From: Diadema setosum
Lineage: Eukaryota > Echinodermata > Echinoidea > Diadematoida > Diadematidae
Assembly: GCA_033980235.1 (NCBI GenBank)
Contig: CM067077.1
Span: 2,345,972-2,409,971, forward strand
Length of the DNA stretch: 64,000 nt
Direction: 5' to 3'
The first letter of the stretch is position 1; every line of letters starts with the position of its first letter. Below the pieces are notes generated by a model. It saw only the letters and a program-made list of their open reading frames with translations. It was not told the DNA's origin and made no database searches. This document shows, in pieces, positions 49,734-63,300 of this stretch. The position numbers were made by a program, and so were the translations under genes.

Positions 49734-49761
49734 TTTCGGCCCGTCATTGGGCCTTCGTAAG
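49734..49761 (-). ncRNA. Hammerhead-ribozyme-like core, remnant 2
   Basis: On the minus strand CTTACGA, stem II GGCCC-AATGAC-GGGCC (five perfect pairs) and GAAA follow in hammerhead order. G5 of the core is U, which should inactivate it. The sequence next to GAAA (GCTTGACAAA) continues into a repeat-like flank up to the TA tract at 49667. Confidence 0.45.
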
Positions 49762-49909
49762 GACCTGCGTGGGACTCGTGTGGTTATCGTGCATCCCAGC
49801 ACCGTGTGCTCATATTCTGTATGTTGGGCTGTATTTTGTCCTGTCTGGTCATGGCCAAGTTTTCTGCTACGGGTGTTTTACTGTAAGTCTGAAGTGAGAG
49901 TGAGGGGTT

Positions 49910-49913
<4 letters not shown>

Positions 49914-49958
<45 letters not shown>
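49914..49958. repeat. (TA)n microsatellite
   Basis: TA repeat adjacent to the Penelope-like remnant. Confidence 0.9.
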
Positions 49959-49966
<8 letters not shown>

Positions 49967-50830
49967 TACTTGCCTAAATGGACCTATACATATCAATATA
50001 GGGACCTATGACAAGATCAGCTTTTTAGTAGGTCCGTCACATTTCATGTTTGTAAAGTTGTCTTCTCATATTCTTGGTAATAACGACGCTATGTCTCGTC
50101 TTAAGTTCAATCGATTGTATCATGTTATTTGAGTTTGAGATGTGGAACAATACAATTAAATCATTCAAAGGTCAGCAAATTAAAAAAACAAAGAAATACA
50201 TGTGCCCGCTGAATCTAGTTACGCCTACCGCTCCTCTTAACTTACGTCTATATGAGGATTGTATTGTTTATTTGACATTACTACTGAACAATGCAAAACA
50301 AAAATTCGAAATATAACATACATTGGGAAACATGTGGATATGTACATCATGTGATTTAACACATTTGTTTATTTTGTATTTCCACTATGCTAATATAAAT
50401 CACAAATCATTCATGGCATCAAAGTGAAAGAAATAATAACGTATTGAAATTTCAAAAGCACAATTAAGATATACATGTACGTGTAAAGTTACATGTTCTG
50501 CAAAGAATGCAAGGGGCTGTTTCTTAATTTATCCAAACGGAAATAGATATACACAATGCACATGCGGGTTTTTTTTTTGCCACTTAAACATACACCAAAG
50601 AAGTAAAACCAGGAGAGCAAGAACTTGATACATGATAAATACAGTGCCCGTATGGTCTATTTTAGGCTGACTTTCACTCACATGTAGCGTTAACCGAAAT
50701 TATGAAGAGTTACAACTATAGGTTTCCTTTTTTTCCCAAATAGATGGATAGTATTACACACTGAATTACACACTGAACACAGAAGTTGTCACTCACCCTG
50801 ACATCATCATGAGGTATTATTGATGCTCAT

Positions 50831-52093
50831 ATGTCCGTGATGCCTCCTACTTGTCATGAGGAAGTCAAGCAAATAATTCGCAAGACCCCTGCAAAGAAAT
50901 GTCCACTTGACCCAGTGCCTACAATGCTGAGACTGAGAAAAGATTTTAGAATCGATGCAACTGCTCTCCAGTGGCTCAGGTCCTACCTCAGCAACAGAAG
51001 ACAAGCAGTGGTCATCAATGGGAAGCTGTCCCCTGAGACCTCCCTTCGCTATGGAGTACCACAGGGCTCAGTCCTTGGTCCATTGCTCTTCACACTCTAC
51101 ATTACCCCTATTGGCTCTATCGTAGAACAACATGGCCTTGGTGCACATTTCTATGCCGACGACACCCAGCTTTACCTCACTTTTGATCCCAAAGTTGGAG
51201 GTGCTGAAGAATGTGCAACTGCTGCTGCTGGGGCCGCCATTGAGGAGATTCGCAGTTGGATGAACATCAACTTTCTGAAGCTCAATGACAAGAAAACAGA
51301 GTATCTGCTGCTCTCATCTCCACATATGAGGAGCAGTATCACTGGTGCTCCAGTTCTAGTCGGTGACGAAGCTATATCTCCCAACAACAAGGCTAGAAAC
51401 CTTGGTGTAGTCTTTGACAGAGCAATGAGTATGGAGAAGCACATATCACATGTCTGTCAGTCAGCATACTACCAACTCCGCCGGATTGCAGAGATCAGGC
51501 ACTGTTTTACACGAGGTGCTGCAGAAAGTATCATCCATGCCATGATATCATCTAGACTGGACTTCTGCAACTGTCTCTATGCTGGCCTACCACTAACATC
51601 AATCAAACGCCTCCAGGCTGTACAGAATGCGGCTGCGCGCCTTCTTACCGGCACCAAGAAGTCTGACCATATCTCTCCAATACTTCGTGAGCTTCACTGG
51701 CTGCCAGTGCAACGCAGAGTACAGTATAAGATCTTACTGCTTACTTATAAGGCTCTCCACAACTTGTCTCCTGGCTACGTGTCTGAGCTTATCAGTGTAC
51801 GTCAGCGACGACCAGGGCTACGCTGTACTGGACTGACACTCCATGTTCCCAATACTCGCCTAAAGATGTATGGGGATAGAGCCTTCTCTTCTGTTGCACC
51901 ACGTCTGTGGAACTCGCCACCAGTTCAGCTTCGGAATTGCAGCAGCCTCAATACATTCAAGTCTGCACTGAAGACTCATCTTTTCCGGCATCTTTGTGAA
52001 TGATGTGTGACACTTTTTAGGAGCTGGGCGCCTTTGAATGTTTCTAACAGATAAATGGCGCCATACAAATGCTGTTTCATCATCATCATCATC
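50831..52093 (+). mobile_element. L2/CR1-like LINE, 5' truncated and internally deleted, with 390-codon open frame
   Basis: The frame 50831-52003 is uninterrupted. It begins in the segment before the reverse transcriptase (RKTPAKKCPLDPVPT), then jumps at about residue 31 to ATALQWLRSYLSNRRQ, GVPQGSVLGPLLFTLYI and the catalytic FYADDTQLY. It continues through the LNDKKTEYLL and LGVVFD motifs to the C-terminal domain (RLWNSPPVQLRNCSSLNTFK). The first reverse transcriptase motifs (the NYRPxS to AFDTIDH region, roughly 150-200 residues) are missing, as is the endonuclease. The 3' end has GGCGCCATACAAATGCTG and an (ATC)n tail. It cannot encode an active polymerase. Confidence 0.85.
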
Positions 52094-54194
52094 ACTGCAT
52101 GATGAAGTACATGACTACACTGTGCGCCGTCACACTCGTATAATCAATCGTACCAAGAATAGAGATTGCTGATTCAAATTAAAGATCTTTGATCGTCAGC
52201 ATTCAGTGATTCAATCTGACAAGTCTAAGTCTTACTTTCTAAATAGAACTTGGGCATGGCTGTTTCAACTCGTGTAGTGTCAGTGATTGTATGGATGCCT
52301 ATACACAATACCATAAACACAGTAAATCAACTGGCAGACTGAATATGTATATGAATAGACTGAATAGTATATAGACAAATCAAAAACACATTGGCTACAT
52401 TCCTGGTTTACTAAATATAGAAAAAGTAAAATAAAAACAATAATATTACCAAAAAAAAAAAACACCCACACACAACTAAATCGGTCAATAATCAAAACCA
52501 GTTGACCACAACAAATGTGTAAGAAAGATTTATTACTACAAGCTGTTGAATAATGGGAGTATGCAGTTTCGTTATTTTCACAACATACGATCAAAGTGAC
52601 GACGTGTGTAAATGCACTCAATTTGTAGTCCACACAAATATGTTCCATAATAAGGGCATGCAATCACCTGTTACAATGTACAATGGTAATACAGTACGCC
52701 GCTAAAAAGTGATAAAGTCATTCATATTCGCATAGAAGGGAAATTCCTAAAATGCTTACTAGTTCGCTAAAGTATGCTGCTAAACAGTCATGACCATGTT
52801 TGAGTGAAATTCCTTACACGGGATCAAGTCCGTCACAGGAAGGCGTCCTGTGTGTTTCAATCCATGGCATAATAAGGCATGCACTTCATAGTCACGTCTT
52901 CGGCAAGCCATAAAAACACTTTCCTGGCCTTTCATCAGATATCAAATTTGAATTGATTGTATCACAATGGCTACTATAGAAAAATGGGTGAAGAAACCAC
53001 AGTCGTGATGTAATACAAATTAGTTGAATGTCCGCATCGTTCACTCGTGGTGCCATTCCTTTATCGTAGAGATGTTACGAAGGGAATTAGCTGGAGCACT
53101 CTTGTTTAGATAATGAGCTTGGAGATTGCGTATATGTACTGGGAAAATGTATTGAATTGCACCATCTACTCTTAATTGAGTCATGCCACTGTTCTCTACT
53201 AAATAATTATTCTACGTGATTATAATGGCACAAAATTCGATCATTATGCATTCAATAATAAAGATACTTTGTATATAGACGAATGAGCATAATAATGGTT
53301 ATTTTAGATGCTATCAACACAAAGCTATATAACATATACAAAATAGAAAGCTATAATGCACCATAATACAAACTTGTAAAAAATATTCAATCAATTACAA
53401 CAACATACAAAAAGTATGTTTCATAATTGTTTTCGGTTGAGATATTATTGACGTTTGACATCATTTATCAACATTGTTTTTATTTACAATTTGGAATCAT
53501 GCAAAAATACACTACAATAAGCCTCACGTGATGGTACAAGTTAGGCTATGTGTTTACATTGGTTACATTGCTTAAAATCTGATTAAATAATGTTTCACCC
53601 TTGCGAGGATTTTCACAAACCATTTTCACTCATAACAAGCAATTCACCAAATCAAAATTCGTTCACATTCTTCTTTTTTTTTTGATATACCTCGTTAACG
53701 ACACACGGAGAGATATTTTCAGCATGATGTACAACAGCCCTAAAACATCAAAATAAGTCACATCATACATCAAAATAAGTCACATCATATTTGAATAATG
53801 TACAACATAGTCCTCACCTAAACAAGAAAGAAACCACAGCATTAATCATTATTTCACAAACACACTTCTGTTTGAATTTCTAGTAAGACAGTAATAAAGT
53901 GCAACGTTTCTATTCCTTCCTACAAATATAGTTCTCTTCTCTTGCTAAAAGTTCATGTTAACGATTTCAAAAGTACAATGCATCATCTCTGATATTCTAT
54001 CACAGCCTGAAATATGAAATCTACACATACACCATGCAAATAAAACTGTGTTATTAGATATGAGCAAGAGAACATTGCTAGCTATGGTTTTTACCAAATA
54101 AAGTCAGCATCAATCAGTCCTAATGCACAAACATTTCACATTTGCATTACGTCATTCCTGTGTCCTCCCATTCGGCGGACTTCTATATTCAAAC
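52094..54194. other. AT-rich intergenic DNA
   Basis: No exon, RNA gene or well-defined element recognised. Confidence 0.35.
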
Positions 54195-54515
54195 TCATAT
54201 CAAGTTCAAGTTCAATCAAGTTCAATCATAGTTTATTTCCAATCAACGAAAATCAAAACGTAATACAAAGTATACATATCATAAAAATGATATTGTCTAC
54301 ACTTTTACAAAAGGTTCATGTAATATACGAAATAAATTATATACATCAACATATGTACAATAATCAGAAGGAACGATGCGTATACATGTATACTTCGCGA
54401 GCTTTCAGAAAATAACTTCAATTTTGGAAAATAGCGATCCACAAAAAAGCTAAGCTTGTAGGACGTGGATCCCTAGATAATTGATGAGTAAGCAATATAT
54501 TATTCAAGTTTGTTT
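54195..54515 (-). mobile_element. LINE 3' UTR fragment, copy 2
   Basis: Reverse complement of the family at 31675-31985: GATCCACGTCCTACAAGC to TTCGTTGATTGGAAATAAAC, followed by TTGAAC repeats. The reverse transcriptase fragment at 54898-55265 lies upstream on the same strand, but about 380 bp of other sequence separates them. Confidence 0.6.
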
Positions 54516-54897
54516 TATTATTTTCTTACAGCATTTATATTGAACATTAGATTACTTAAGTCGTTTGTAATAATATAGCTATACGCTGGCTTCGACAATA
54601 ACAGGAAATAAGTATCAATGCTAATGCCCAGACGGTGTTCATTGAACTGGTGTACCGAGAAAATATAAGAAGGACGACACACTCGTACAGACATTCAGTT
54701 ACCCACACACATATACGACGCGAGACAGTACCGAGAAGAGAGAAGACGGTGACAATACAAGTCTACGAGGAACAAAGACAGGAAGGAAGAGGAAAGAAGA
54801 ATAAAGAGAGAAGAGAGGTCTGCATACAGAACACGCCAAGTGCTGCGACATCAGGACAGGTGAAACCTCAAGCATGAATTAAAACAATTAATTCAGA

Positions 54898-55265
54898 TTA
54901 TCTAGAATTATAAGTAGATAACAAATGTTTTCTGAATTTGTATTTAAATGTGAGGAATGAGGGTGAGTCTTTTAAGCTATTATCTAGATTATTCCAAAGT
55001 CTGGGTCCGGTATACATAAATGTATTTTGGGCATGTACGGTTCTCATGAATGGAAGATGAAATTCGTTGGATCGTCGCGTAGGATAGTTATGTACATGAC
55101 TGTTTCGATGAAAAGAGTCGTGAAATATTTTGGGTAAAAAGTTGCTGTTATAATTAAACATGAACTGACCAAGTTGAAACACATACAAATCTTTTATTTT
55201 TAGTATTTCATGGTAAAAAAACAAAGGATCTGTATGTTCTCGTGTAGTTAGGTTAAAAACAATCG
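54898..55265 (-). pseudogene. Non-LTR retrotransposon reverse transcriptase C-terminal fragment
   Basis: The minus frame contains LKIKDLYVFQLGQFMFNYN, HNYPTRRSNEFHLPF and YTGPRLWNNLDNSLKD, ending in a stop at 54898. These are the post-catalytic motifs of Jockey/CR1-like elements. Only the last ~120 residues remain. The 3' UTR at 54195-54515 probably belongs to the same family. Confidence 0.65.
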
Positions 55266-56586
55266 CTAAATGACTACAAATATCGCTAAATGACTACAAA
55301 TAGAAATGTGTTGACCGCCTAACGATGCATTATGTATCACAAGCTAGTAAATTAGACAAAGAAAACATATTCATTCCATGTTACAATGGTGTTACGATTA
55401 GCTGCACTTTAGAGTTGCTCTGTTGTCATATTCTTCATATTCATCATGTTATACATTTTCTCTCACCACATTCCCCCTTGCTGTCTACAGAGAGAGGAAA
55501 TCATACACATTAGATAACAAATTACGTTCAGAACCTTAACAGAAAATTGTACTATTTACACATTTTGATATGAAAATTGCAAAATGTTTCCACTATACAT
55601 GTATGTGAGTATACCGAATAGACAATAAGAAGGTAATGAAACTTGCGAAAAGACCGCATTCCACCTTTCACTTCAATTTCAACTGATATATAGTCATTGC
55701 TGATTGATATCAGTTACTATAATTACTATTATAATAACTATAATTTCTCAGTGTTTGTTCATCAGCTTCGTGCGTCAGAACTTTCACCAAAATTCACCAT
55801 ATTAACTTTATAAGACACACTGTCTGATAATCATTGTGCAAAACATACAATTACTTGTACCGAAGAAGAAGATATTCATTACATATGCAATAGTGTCTTT
55901 AACTTGCCATTTAGATTATGCATAACTATAGTATCATTTGCACACTAAAAAATAACGAAACACATTACTCAAAATAGACCATAATGAAATAATCTCCGAT
56001 ATCAGCATAATGCATTAGACACTTTGCATTGACAGAGCAGGAAAATTGTGAGAGAGTCATTATTTACACAAACAGTTAGATAAAGTGCAGTGTACCTCCA
56101 GTGAACAAATGCAGCCACTTTCAGTATTCATCCATTAATCCAAATAACACACAGTACAGTAATAAGTGCATTGACATAAACAGTTTTGTAGAAGTACAGA
56201 TAAAGGTGTAATGAATGATTGTTTGTACATTGCGACCATGATGATTTTACAAATTTACATCTATACCTGTAATCTTGTGCAAACTTAAAGTACCAATATA
56301 AACATGTACGTGTATGATTTGATTATATCCAGTCATAGTTGTTCACTTTTTATCTTAAAAAGTGCACATTCTTCGGACAAAACTACTCAGTGCCATTCTC
56401 CATAGAACAGAGCTAGGCTACAGAGTAAACGTGTGAATGGTAGGAGTTTGCATTGCTATGCCAATATCAATATGGCACATGGCAACACCGTAAAATGTCT
56501 AAAAACTAACAAACAGAGAGAAACTTATCAGATTACAATATTATAGTTTACAAGCTGGCATGTGGTACGTGCATTGTAAGTACGTA

Positions 56587-57857
56587 TAATATAGGTTTTC
56601 CCGGCCAATTTCGCACTTTTTTCATTCCAATTCCTAATTTGTGCATTCAATTTAGCACAATTTAGCCTAGATGGCATGTTCGGTATTTCAATTTTATAAT
56701 TTTTTCATTCAAATTCATTTTGGAGCATTCAAATTACATTTAACATCATTCGAATCAGCACTTTTTCAGTTCATATTCGTAAGACAAGCACCATTTCGCA
56801 AATCGTTCATTCAATTTAGCATGATATAGTCACGTGATCACGTATACGCTGCGCTCGTTCATTCGAATTCATTCTTGGGCATCCAATTTCGCATTTACTG
56901 CAGTCAATTTAGCAGACACGCGATGCATTTATTCTTTTTTTCCCCCCATTTTCATTCATCATAGGAAGTGTTTGCAAGCATCTTAACATTTCATATTTTC
57001 GTATTCATTCTTTGTTCTGATATCACCTTTGCAACAGTACTTTCAAAAAATGTGTATGTGTTTAAAATTTCCTGTAGCATTATTTCATTCACAGACACGA
57101 CAGATACATTAATCTTGTTTGTTTTGACATTAATTGGGAGAAGGAGGTTCCAATTTACGTCGTAATTATTTCATCCATCGGCATGTTTCATTATCTTCAT
57201 TTGGTGGGTGCTGTATTGCGTTAGTCATCATTAAGAATAAAGTTCTTGGATCAGCTCTAGCCATCAATTTGTCAAGGTTATCACCCTCAAATGCTTCTAT
57301 GATTCTTTCCCTGTCTTCTTGAGAGATACGCGTGTATCTAACTCGTACTGCCATGACTGGACATAAGAAAGTGACGTGAATCTATGGTACTGGTGCATGT
57401 ATAGTTCTGATAACATGTATAAAAGAAGGGGGCGTTACAGAACAAACTTACAGGCCAAAGTTAACCTTGCTGTATACTTAACAGTGTGTGAATGAAACAA
57501 AAATTCACATTTAAACAAGTATAAACCACCTTTTCAAAATAGAAATAACACTACGCCAATTTGAATGAACATGTTTGGAATTTGACTGCCCATACGCGAA
57601 ATTGAATGACTGAAATACCATTTTCCGCCAGTGCTGGCGAATTTGAATGACTGAAGAGCACGTGCCAATTTGAATGCCCGTTTTACGAATTCGAAAGGCA
57701 CATATGCGAATTTCATTGATCTAAATGCTAAATTGAATGAACAAGTTGCAATTTTGAATGACAGGATGTGCAGTGACGAGGATTTTCGCTAAATTGAATG
57801 AACCTTTTATCAAATAGAAAGACAAAAGTGCGAAATTGACCGGGAAAACCTATATTA
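56587..57857 (-). mobile_element. Tc1-like DNA element with long termini and AATTGAATG repeats
   Basis: The termini TAATATAGGTTTTCCCGG and CCGGGAAAACCTATATTA are inverted, and the match continues through CAATTTCGCACTTTT (33 of 34 bases). Both subterminal regions hold many variants of CATTCAAATT / AATTTGAATG. A short HTH-like frame lies in the middle. No full transposase is present. The Tc1 label rests on that short frame only, so another superfamily is possible. Confidence 0.65.
57166..57354 (-). pseudogene. Transposase N-terminal helix-turn-helix fragment
   Basis: A 62-residue frame with RISQEDRERIIEAFEGDN near its start. This resembles the first DNA-binding helix region of Tc1/IS630-type transposases (ISxEDRERIVEAF). 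The following sequence does not continue the family pattern and no DDE domain is seen, so it is a truncated gene or an exon of one. Confidence 0.45.
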
Positions 57858-59247
57858 CGATGTACAAGAGAATAGAACAAAGTGCTCCATTTCGGACTTC
57901 TATCTACAGCTCTGAGTGTACTCAGACATTAACATGATTAACGTTAAAGTCATATGACATAATATATGAAACATGCAGCATTCAGCAATAACAATTCACC
58001 TAAGCTGGGAAACTGCTTTCACAATGTTTCGTCCAAGCAGCAAAACGTTTAAAAGATTAAGATAGATAGAAGAATCATAGGTGATAACCTCCTTTCATAC
58101 GGTAAACGTTGTGAATGCAGTTGCTCACACACAACTCATGTAGTTTTGAATTGTTTATCGTCTCCAACAGATTGTGAGAATATGCAAATCATCAAGTGTT
58201 TACGATATAGGAAAGAGCTAATGATCCTGTCAAACTATTGCACAGTGCAGCTAAAATTGATATACATGTGTTGATTTGCAATGATAAAGTGGACATTAAT
58301 TTTTCATTTCTTCATTTCCAAACCAGTCCTGTACAAACCTCCATAATGTGTGACAATGGATAGAACGTAAAAGCCCTTTACAATTGCATGCACCTGGAAA
58401 TTGTGAGATTATCAAATTCTCAGGAAAGAATGTCTGAAATAATTTTCTTATGAAAACATAAGACACTATTAACACATACTGCTGGCACCGCGTTTTTAAA
58501 AGTGGTGGGGGGAGTGGGGGCAGCTTATCATTTCTTGGTTCCTTTTTTATGAAGAGATAGAATTGATTACATTGTTGGCTTCATCATAAGTCTGGGGCAG
58601 CCCGTGTGTTAAGGAAATTTACAATCGATTTTATCTTCTGATAAAACGGAGCCCTCGTGTCACTACCGGGTTTCATCAGCTGAGGGTTTCATCAGCTACC
58701 AGGGCTCCCGGTTCGCCGGCCCTGACACATCCCCAATAACCATTACTTAAGTTCATTCTCAGATTATGAAACAGGGACCATACTTTCACGTAGGAAAATG
58801 AAACAATAACAAGAGTTCCAAGAATTTAAATAGGTCAGAGGTCTAATCTGCTTCTGTGTTCAAAGCAACCACAGGTGGCAAAGTGATGGAACCAAGTCAA
58901 GTCAAATATTATCGCAGAAAAGCCGAACAGCAAGTCTTGATTTGTCTTGGTATGACTAATTCAACATCAAACCATCACATACAACACATAAGTTGTTTTG
59001 AGCACATTTTCTTTCTGACATGATACACATTCTTAACAAATGTATGAACTGTAAACATGCAAAATCACAATTGATAACAATCACACTGGGCAATGAAAAT
59101 CTCCATGAAACAACTAATTACACACAATGATAGTACATGAATTACATGGAATATCTTTACATCTTAAGATACAATAATACATTACAGCTATACAGAAATA
59201 AGAGATTCTGGCCAACGTCCGATCCCGGTTTGTCTTAAGCTGGTTTA
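57858..59247. other. AT-rich DNA, probably 3' UTR or downstream of the LRR-like gene
   Basis: No exon recognised. A short direct duplication GGGTTTCATCAGCT occurs around 58670-58700. Confidence 0.3.
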
Positions 59248-59788
59248 TTACCAATGTTTACTTGGCACGTCTGTCCTGTACAGTAATGTCCGTGGCAGAA
59301 TTCTGTTGACATCTTCGTCGTTGATTATATTTTTCGCAAACGGTACTCTGAAAATTTTGAATTAAAGCAAATGACAAGGATTAGTAGTGCTACAACCAAT
59401 GACAACATTCACATCTATATCTTTGGATACCCTTCAACTTCAGTATGTGTACAATTTGTAAATGTCTTTCATCTATGATTCTTACAATAAATCATATGAT
59501 ACAGGGGCGCATTTTCCATGTAACTTCACTCACAATCTCTTATCTCGTCTAGCATTCTTATTAGGAAAGTTTGTATTAAAGTTAAATCAGAGATTAATGA
59601 ACTCAAATATTTCACTTCTAATTCACAATACAAAGAGATGTTAAATGTGTTCTGCAGGGGAAGGAAGTCTTCTTTGAATACCTATGACCTACTGAGGGCG
59701 TTCAGGGATTTTTTTTTAAACCAAATATCATTGTGTCGATGTTTCATAGGCCGTGCCTAAAACGTATGCTGAGCCCTGAATGATTTCT

Positions 59789-59823
<35 letters not shown>

Positions 59824-60351
59824 GTTTGCTTGGTTACTTTACATTTTGATTGAATACAGCAGCACAATGGAATCACTTATCAATTATAAATTTGTTCGAT
59901 ATCCCACTTGCACCTGTATTCTTTCTGATGCAGTACCGAATTCATGGTTGAGATAGTTAGTCTGTGGTATCAACATTGAATGAAAAATACTCGAGTCACT
60001 GTATACTATATATTTACAGTATGCTGACACTTTGTACTAAGCAGTTACAGAAGACTGAGAACTTTATTTTTTCTTTGGAAAAAAAAAATCATAAAGCTCT
60101 GTATGAATTTGTGTGACTACACAGTAAAAAAAAAAATGCTCACACAGACCAAACTTTCTTTGAAAGAAAATCTTCATTTGCATGAAGCTCTGTGTGAATT
60201 TCTGACTACACATAAAGAAAACATATTCTCAAATAGACCAAAGTTCTAACAGGCACACGTCACGACTTTCTTGCTACATTGTATAATCATATAGCACACT
60301 CTGTGCTTTTTTATTTCAACTATAAATGCATGCGTACACAAATGCACACAC

Positions 60352-60388
<37 letters not shown>

Positions 60389-63300
60389 TGAATGAAATTT
60401 ATTGCACACATGTACTCACATTTAGGGAAGTGGTTTTGTATATAACTAAACTCAGTTTGCCTGAAGGACGCAGATATAATGGAAACAAGGCAATCGCCAA
60501 ATTGTGTCTCGCCCATTCGCGTACAAGGAATTAATATTTTTATAACTCCCAGAAGTTAATTGACCTGCTTATGACCTTTCACCTTGTGGTGACCTTTAAC
60601 ACCCTAAGGGACATTTACCATCCAAGTTTGGTCACAAACGGACAAAGGGATCAAAAGTTATGAGCCATAATCGAAACGCGCCATGAAAACTTAACATTGG
60701 GCCCTAAAAATTTGTTGACCCCTTTCTGTGACCTTTGACCTCGTGATGACCTTTACCTCCCCAAGGGACATCTACCGTCCAAGTTTGGTCACAAACGGAC
60801 ATAGGGATCAAACGTTATGAGCCACAATCAAAATGCGCCCTAAAAACATAACATTGGGCCCTAAAAGTTTGTTGACCCCTGTCTGTGACCTTTGACCTTG
60901 TGACGACCTTCACCTTCCCAAGGGACATCTTCCATCCAAGTTTGGTCACAAACGGACAAAGGGATCAGAAGTTATGAGCCATAAACAAAATGCGCCCTAA
61001 AAACTTAACATTGGGCCCTAAAAGTTCGTTGACCCCTGTCTGTAACCTTTGACCTTGTGGTTACCTTCAATTTCCCAAGAGACATCTACTATCACCCAAG
61101 TTTGATTGCCATTGTAGCAACATGTGCTGAGTTACGTGTGATAAGAGAGTCTTGCAAGTAAACTTTAACGTATGACCTCAAATGACCTTTGACCTTATCC
61201 TGTGACCTCTTACGGCACTATAACATGAAGGTACCCCCGTGCATCCATCACCCGAGTTTGATTGCCATTGTAGCAACATGTGTCGAGTTACATGTGATAA
61301 GAGAGTCTTGCAAGTAAACTTTAACGTATGACCTCAAATGTCCTTTGACCTTATCCTGTGACCTCCAACGGCACCATAACATGAAGGTACCCCCAGTGCA
61401 TCTATGACCCAAGTTAGGTTGTAATCCAAGCAATTTATGTGAAGTTATTTGTCAAAAGAGAGTCTTGCAGGTAAACTTTAACATAGAAAAGAGAGTATTG
61501 CACATACTCTTTAATATATGACCTCAAATGACCTCTGACAACACCATAACATGAAGATACCCCTAGTGCTTCTATCACCCAAGTGTGGCTGCCATTGTTG
61601 TAACAGTTGCCAAGTTATGCATCATAAGAGAGTCTTGCAGGTAAACTTTACAATTTGTGACGGACGACGGACGGACGACGGACGGACGACGGACGGACGA
61701 CGGACGGACGCCATTTGGATCCCTTAGTCTCGCCTTCACCTCCGGTGGGCGAGACAAAAATAATGCAAAGATGATGATAAATACAGATCACTTAGAATTG
61801 CATTTTTGGTAAATTACTACATCTCCAGAGTGTATCAAAAAAGGTATTCTAAATTTGGAGGGCTTTTTTATAATAGTCAGCAATCAAGAGTGCAATTACG
61901 GTTAGTGTGAAGAAAGAAGCACTCTTCCTCTTTCCTTTGATATCTGATTGTAGGTTAATATTGACAAATAACATGCATGATGACAATAATGACAAATTGC
62001 ACTTTTCCAAGTTTCAGTGTCACATGAAGGAATAATGAAGTCTCATTGGTGAATAGATGAGATCTGTCAATGAAAGTGACCAAATAGATAAGCCAGCTAG
62101 TACGAAAGCAGATTTGTGTTTGGGATTGTTCTAACCTTTTATGGTCCATAACCTCCAACGTTGTAGATAACTCGGTCACTCTCAAAAAGGCTAACTCATT
62201 ATCCATTTTCTCTCTTCATATTTCAGACATGGTTTGTCGCTGCAAGGTATGTGTCGAATATGAGCAGAGAAAAATGGACTGTTGGTTGGCCTTATTGGGA
62301 GTGACGACGTTATTGGACAGGTGGCCACGTTAAAAGGTTATGGACCACAAAAATCAAAATATTTAAGAAGAAACCCTAAACACAAACCTGCATTCCTACA
62401 GACTGGCCTGTTTGTTTGATTACTTCATTGGCATATCTCATTCATTCAGTGAGGTACTTCATTGTTACTTCGTGTGACATTCAAACTTGGAAAAAGTGCA
62501 ATTTTTCATTTTTCATGTGCTCGTCATGCGTGACATTTGTCACGATGGAAATATGAAGAGTTCTTCGTTCTTCACAATTAACATTGTGCTCTCCCAAACT
62601 GACAAGTATGAAATAGTAGCCGTCCAAAGTTGGATTACTTTTTTTTTTTTTGATACACACGGTATATTCACTGGGATGCATACTTGGTTCTCCGTGCTCA
62701 ACAGAAATGAGAAGCATCCCTTCTGCGTTGATTTCTCTGCAGAATGGGTCAAGATCCTCTGAGGTATTACATCTGATCAGCCTGAATTAAACCAAATAAA
62801 CAGACAACATCTAAGTAAACATTACCTACATTTAGCCAGCGAATCTTTATTGATGCTCTCGTTTAACTGCTTCGAAACGCTTTGCATCACAAACCTATAT
62901 CAATATTCAATGGCAATTATTGTTCATGTATTTTCTTATCTTACTTGATAACACTTTATCTTAGACGAAACCAGTCTCTTCCCAAAGAAACAAACAAAAA
63001 GTTCCCACCTTTCCAAATATACGGGTCTTGATTAAAGGAAACCATACTTAAAGGAACACATGCAACATCGCGATTTCTCCGTAGTTTCTTTAATACATAA
63101 AACATATGTTATAGTATAACATAAATTCTGACTTTTTGCATCCTAATACATTGATCGTTTCTCTAGAGAAAGTGCCAGACTCCATTTCAAATTAAGTAAC
63201 AAAGAATTCTCTGAAGCATAAGATTTGTGTTAAATTTTCAGATCAAATATCAAAGGTGGAATTGATATCTATCATACACAAGTGGTAACCAACGGAGCAA

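Noticed and set aside
62481..62762. Overlapping 70-91-codon frames on both strands
   Set aside because: No splice or domain support, and the stretch overlaps inverted-repeat sequence in a putative intron.
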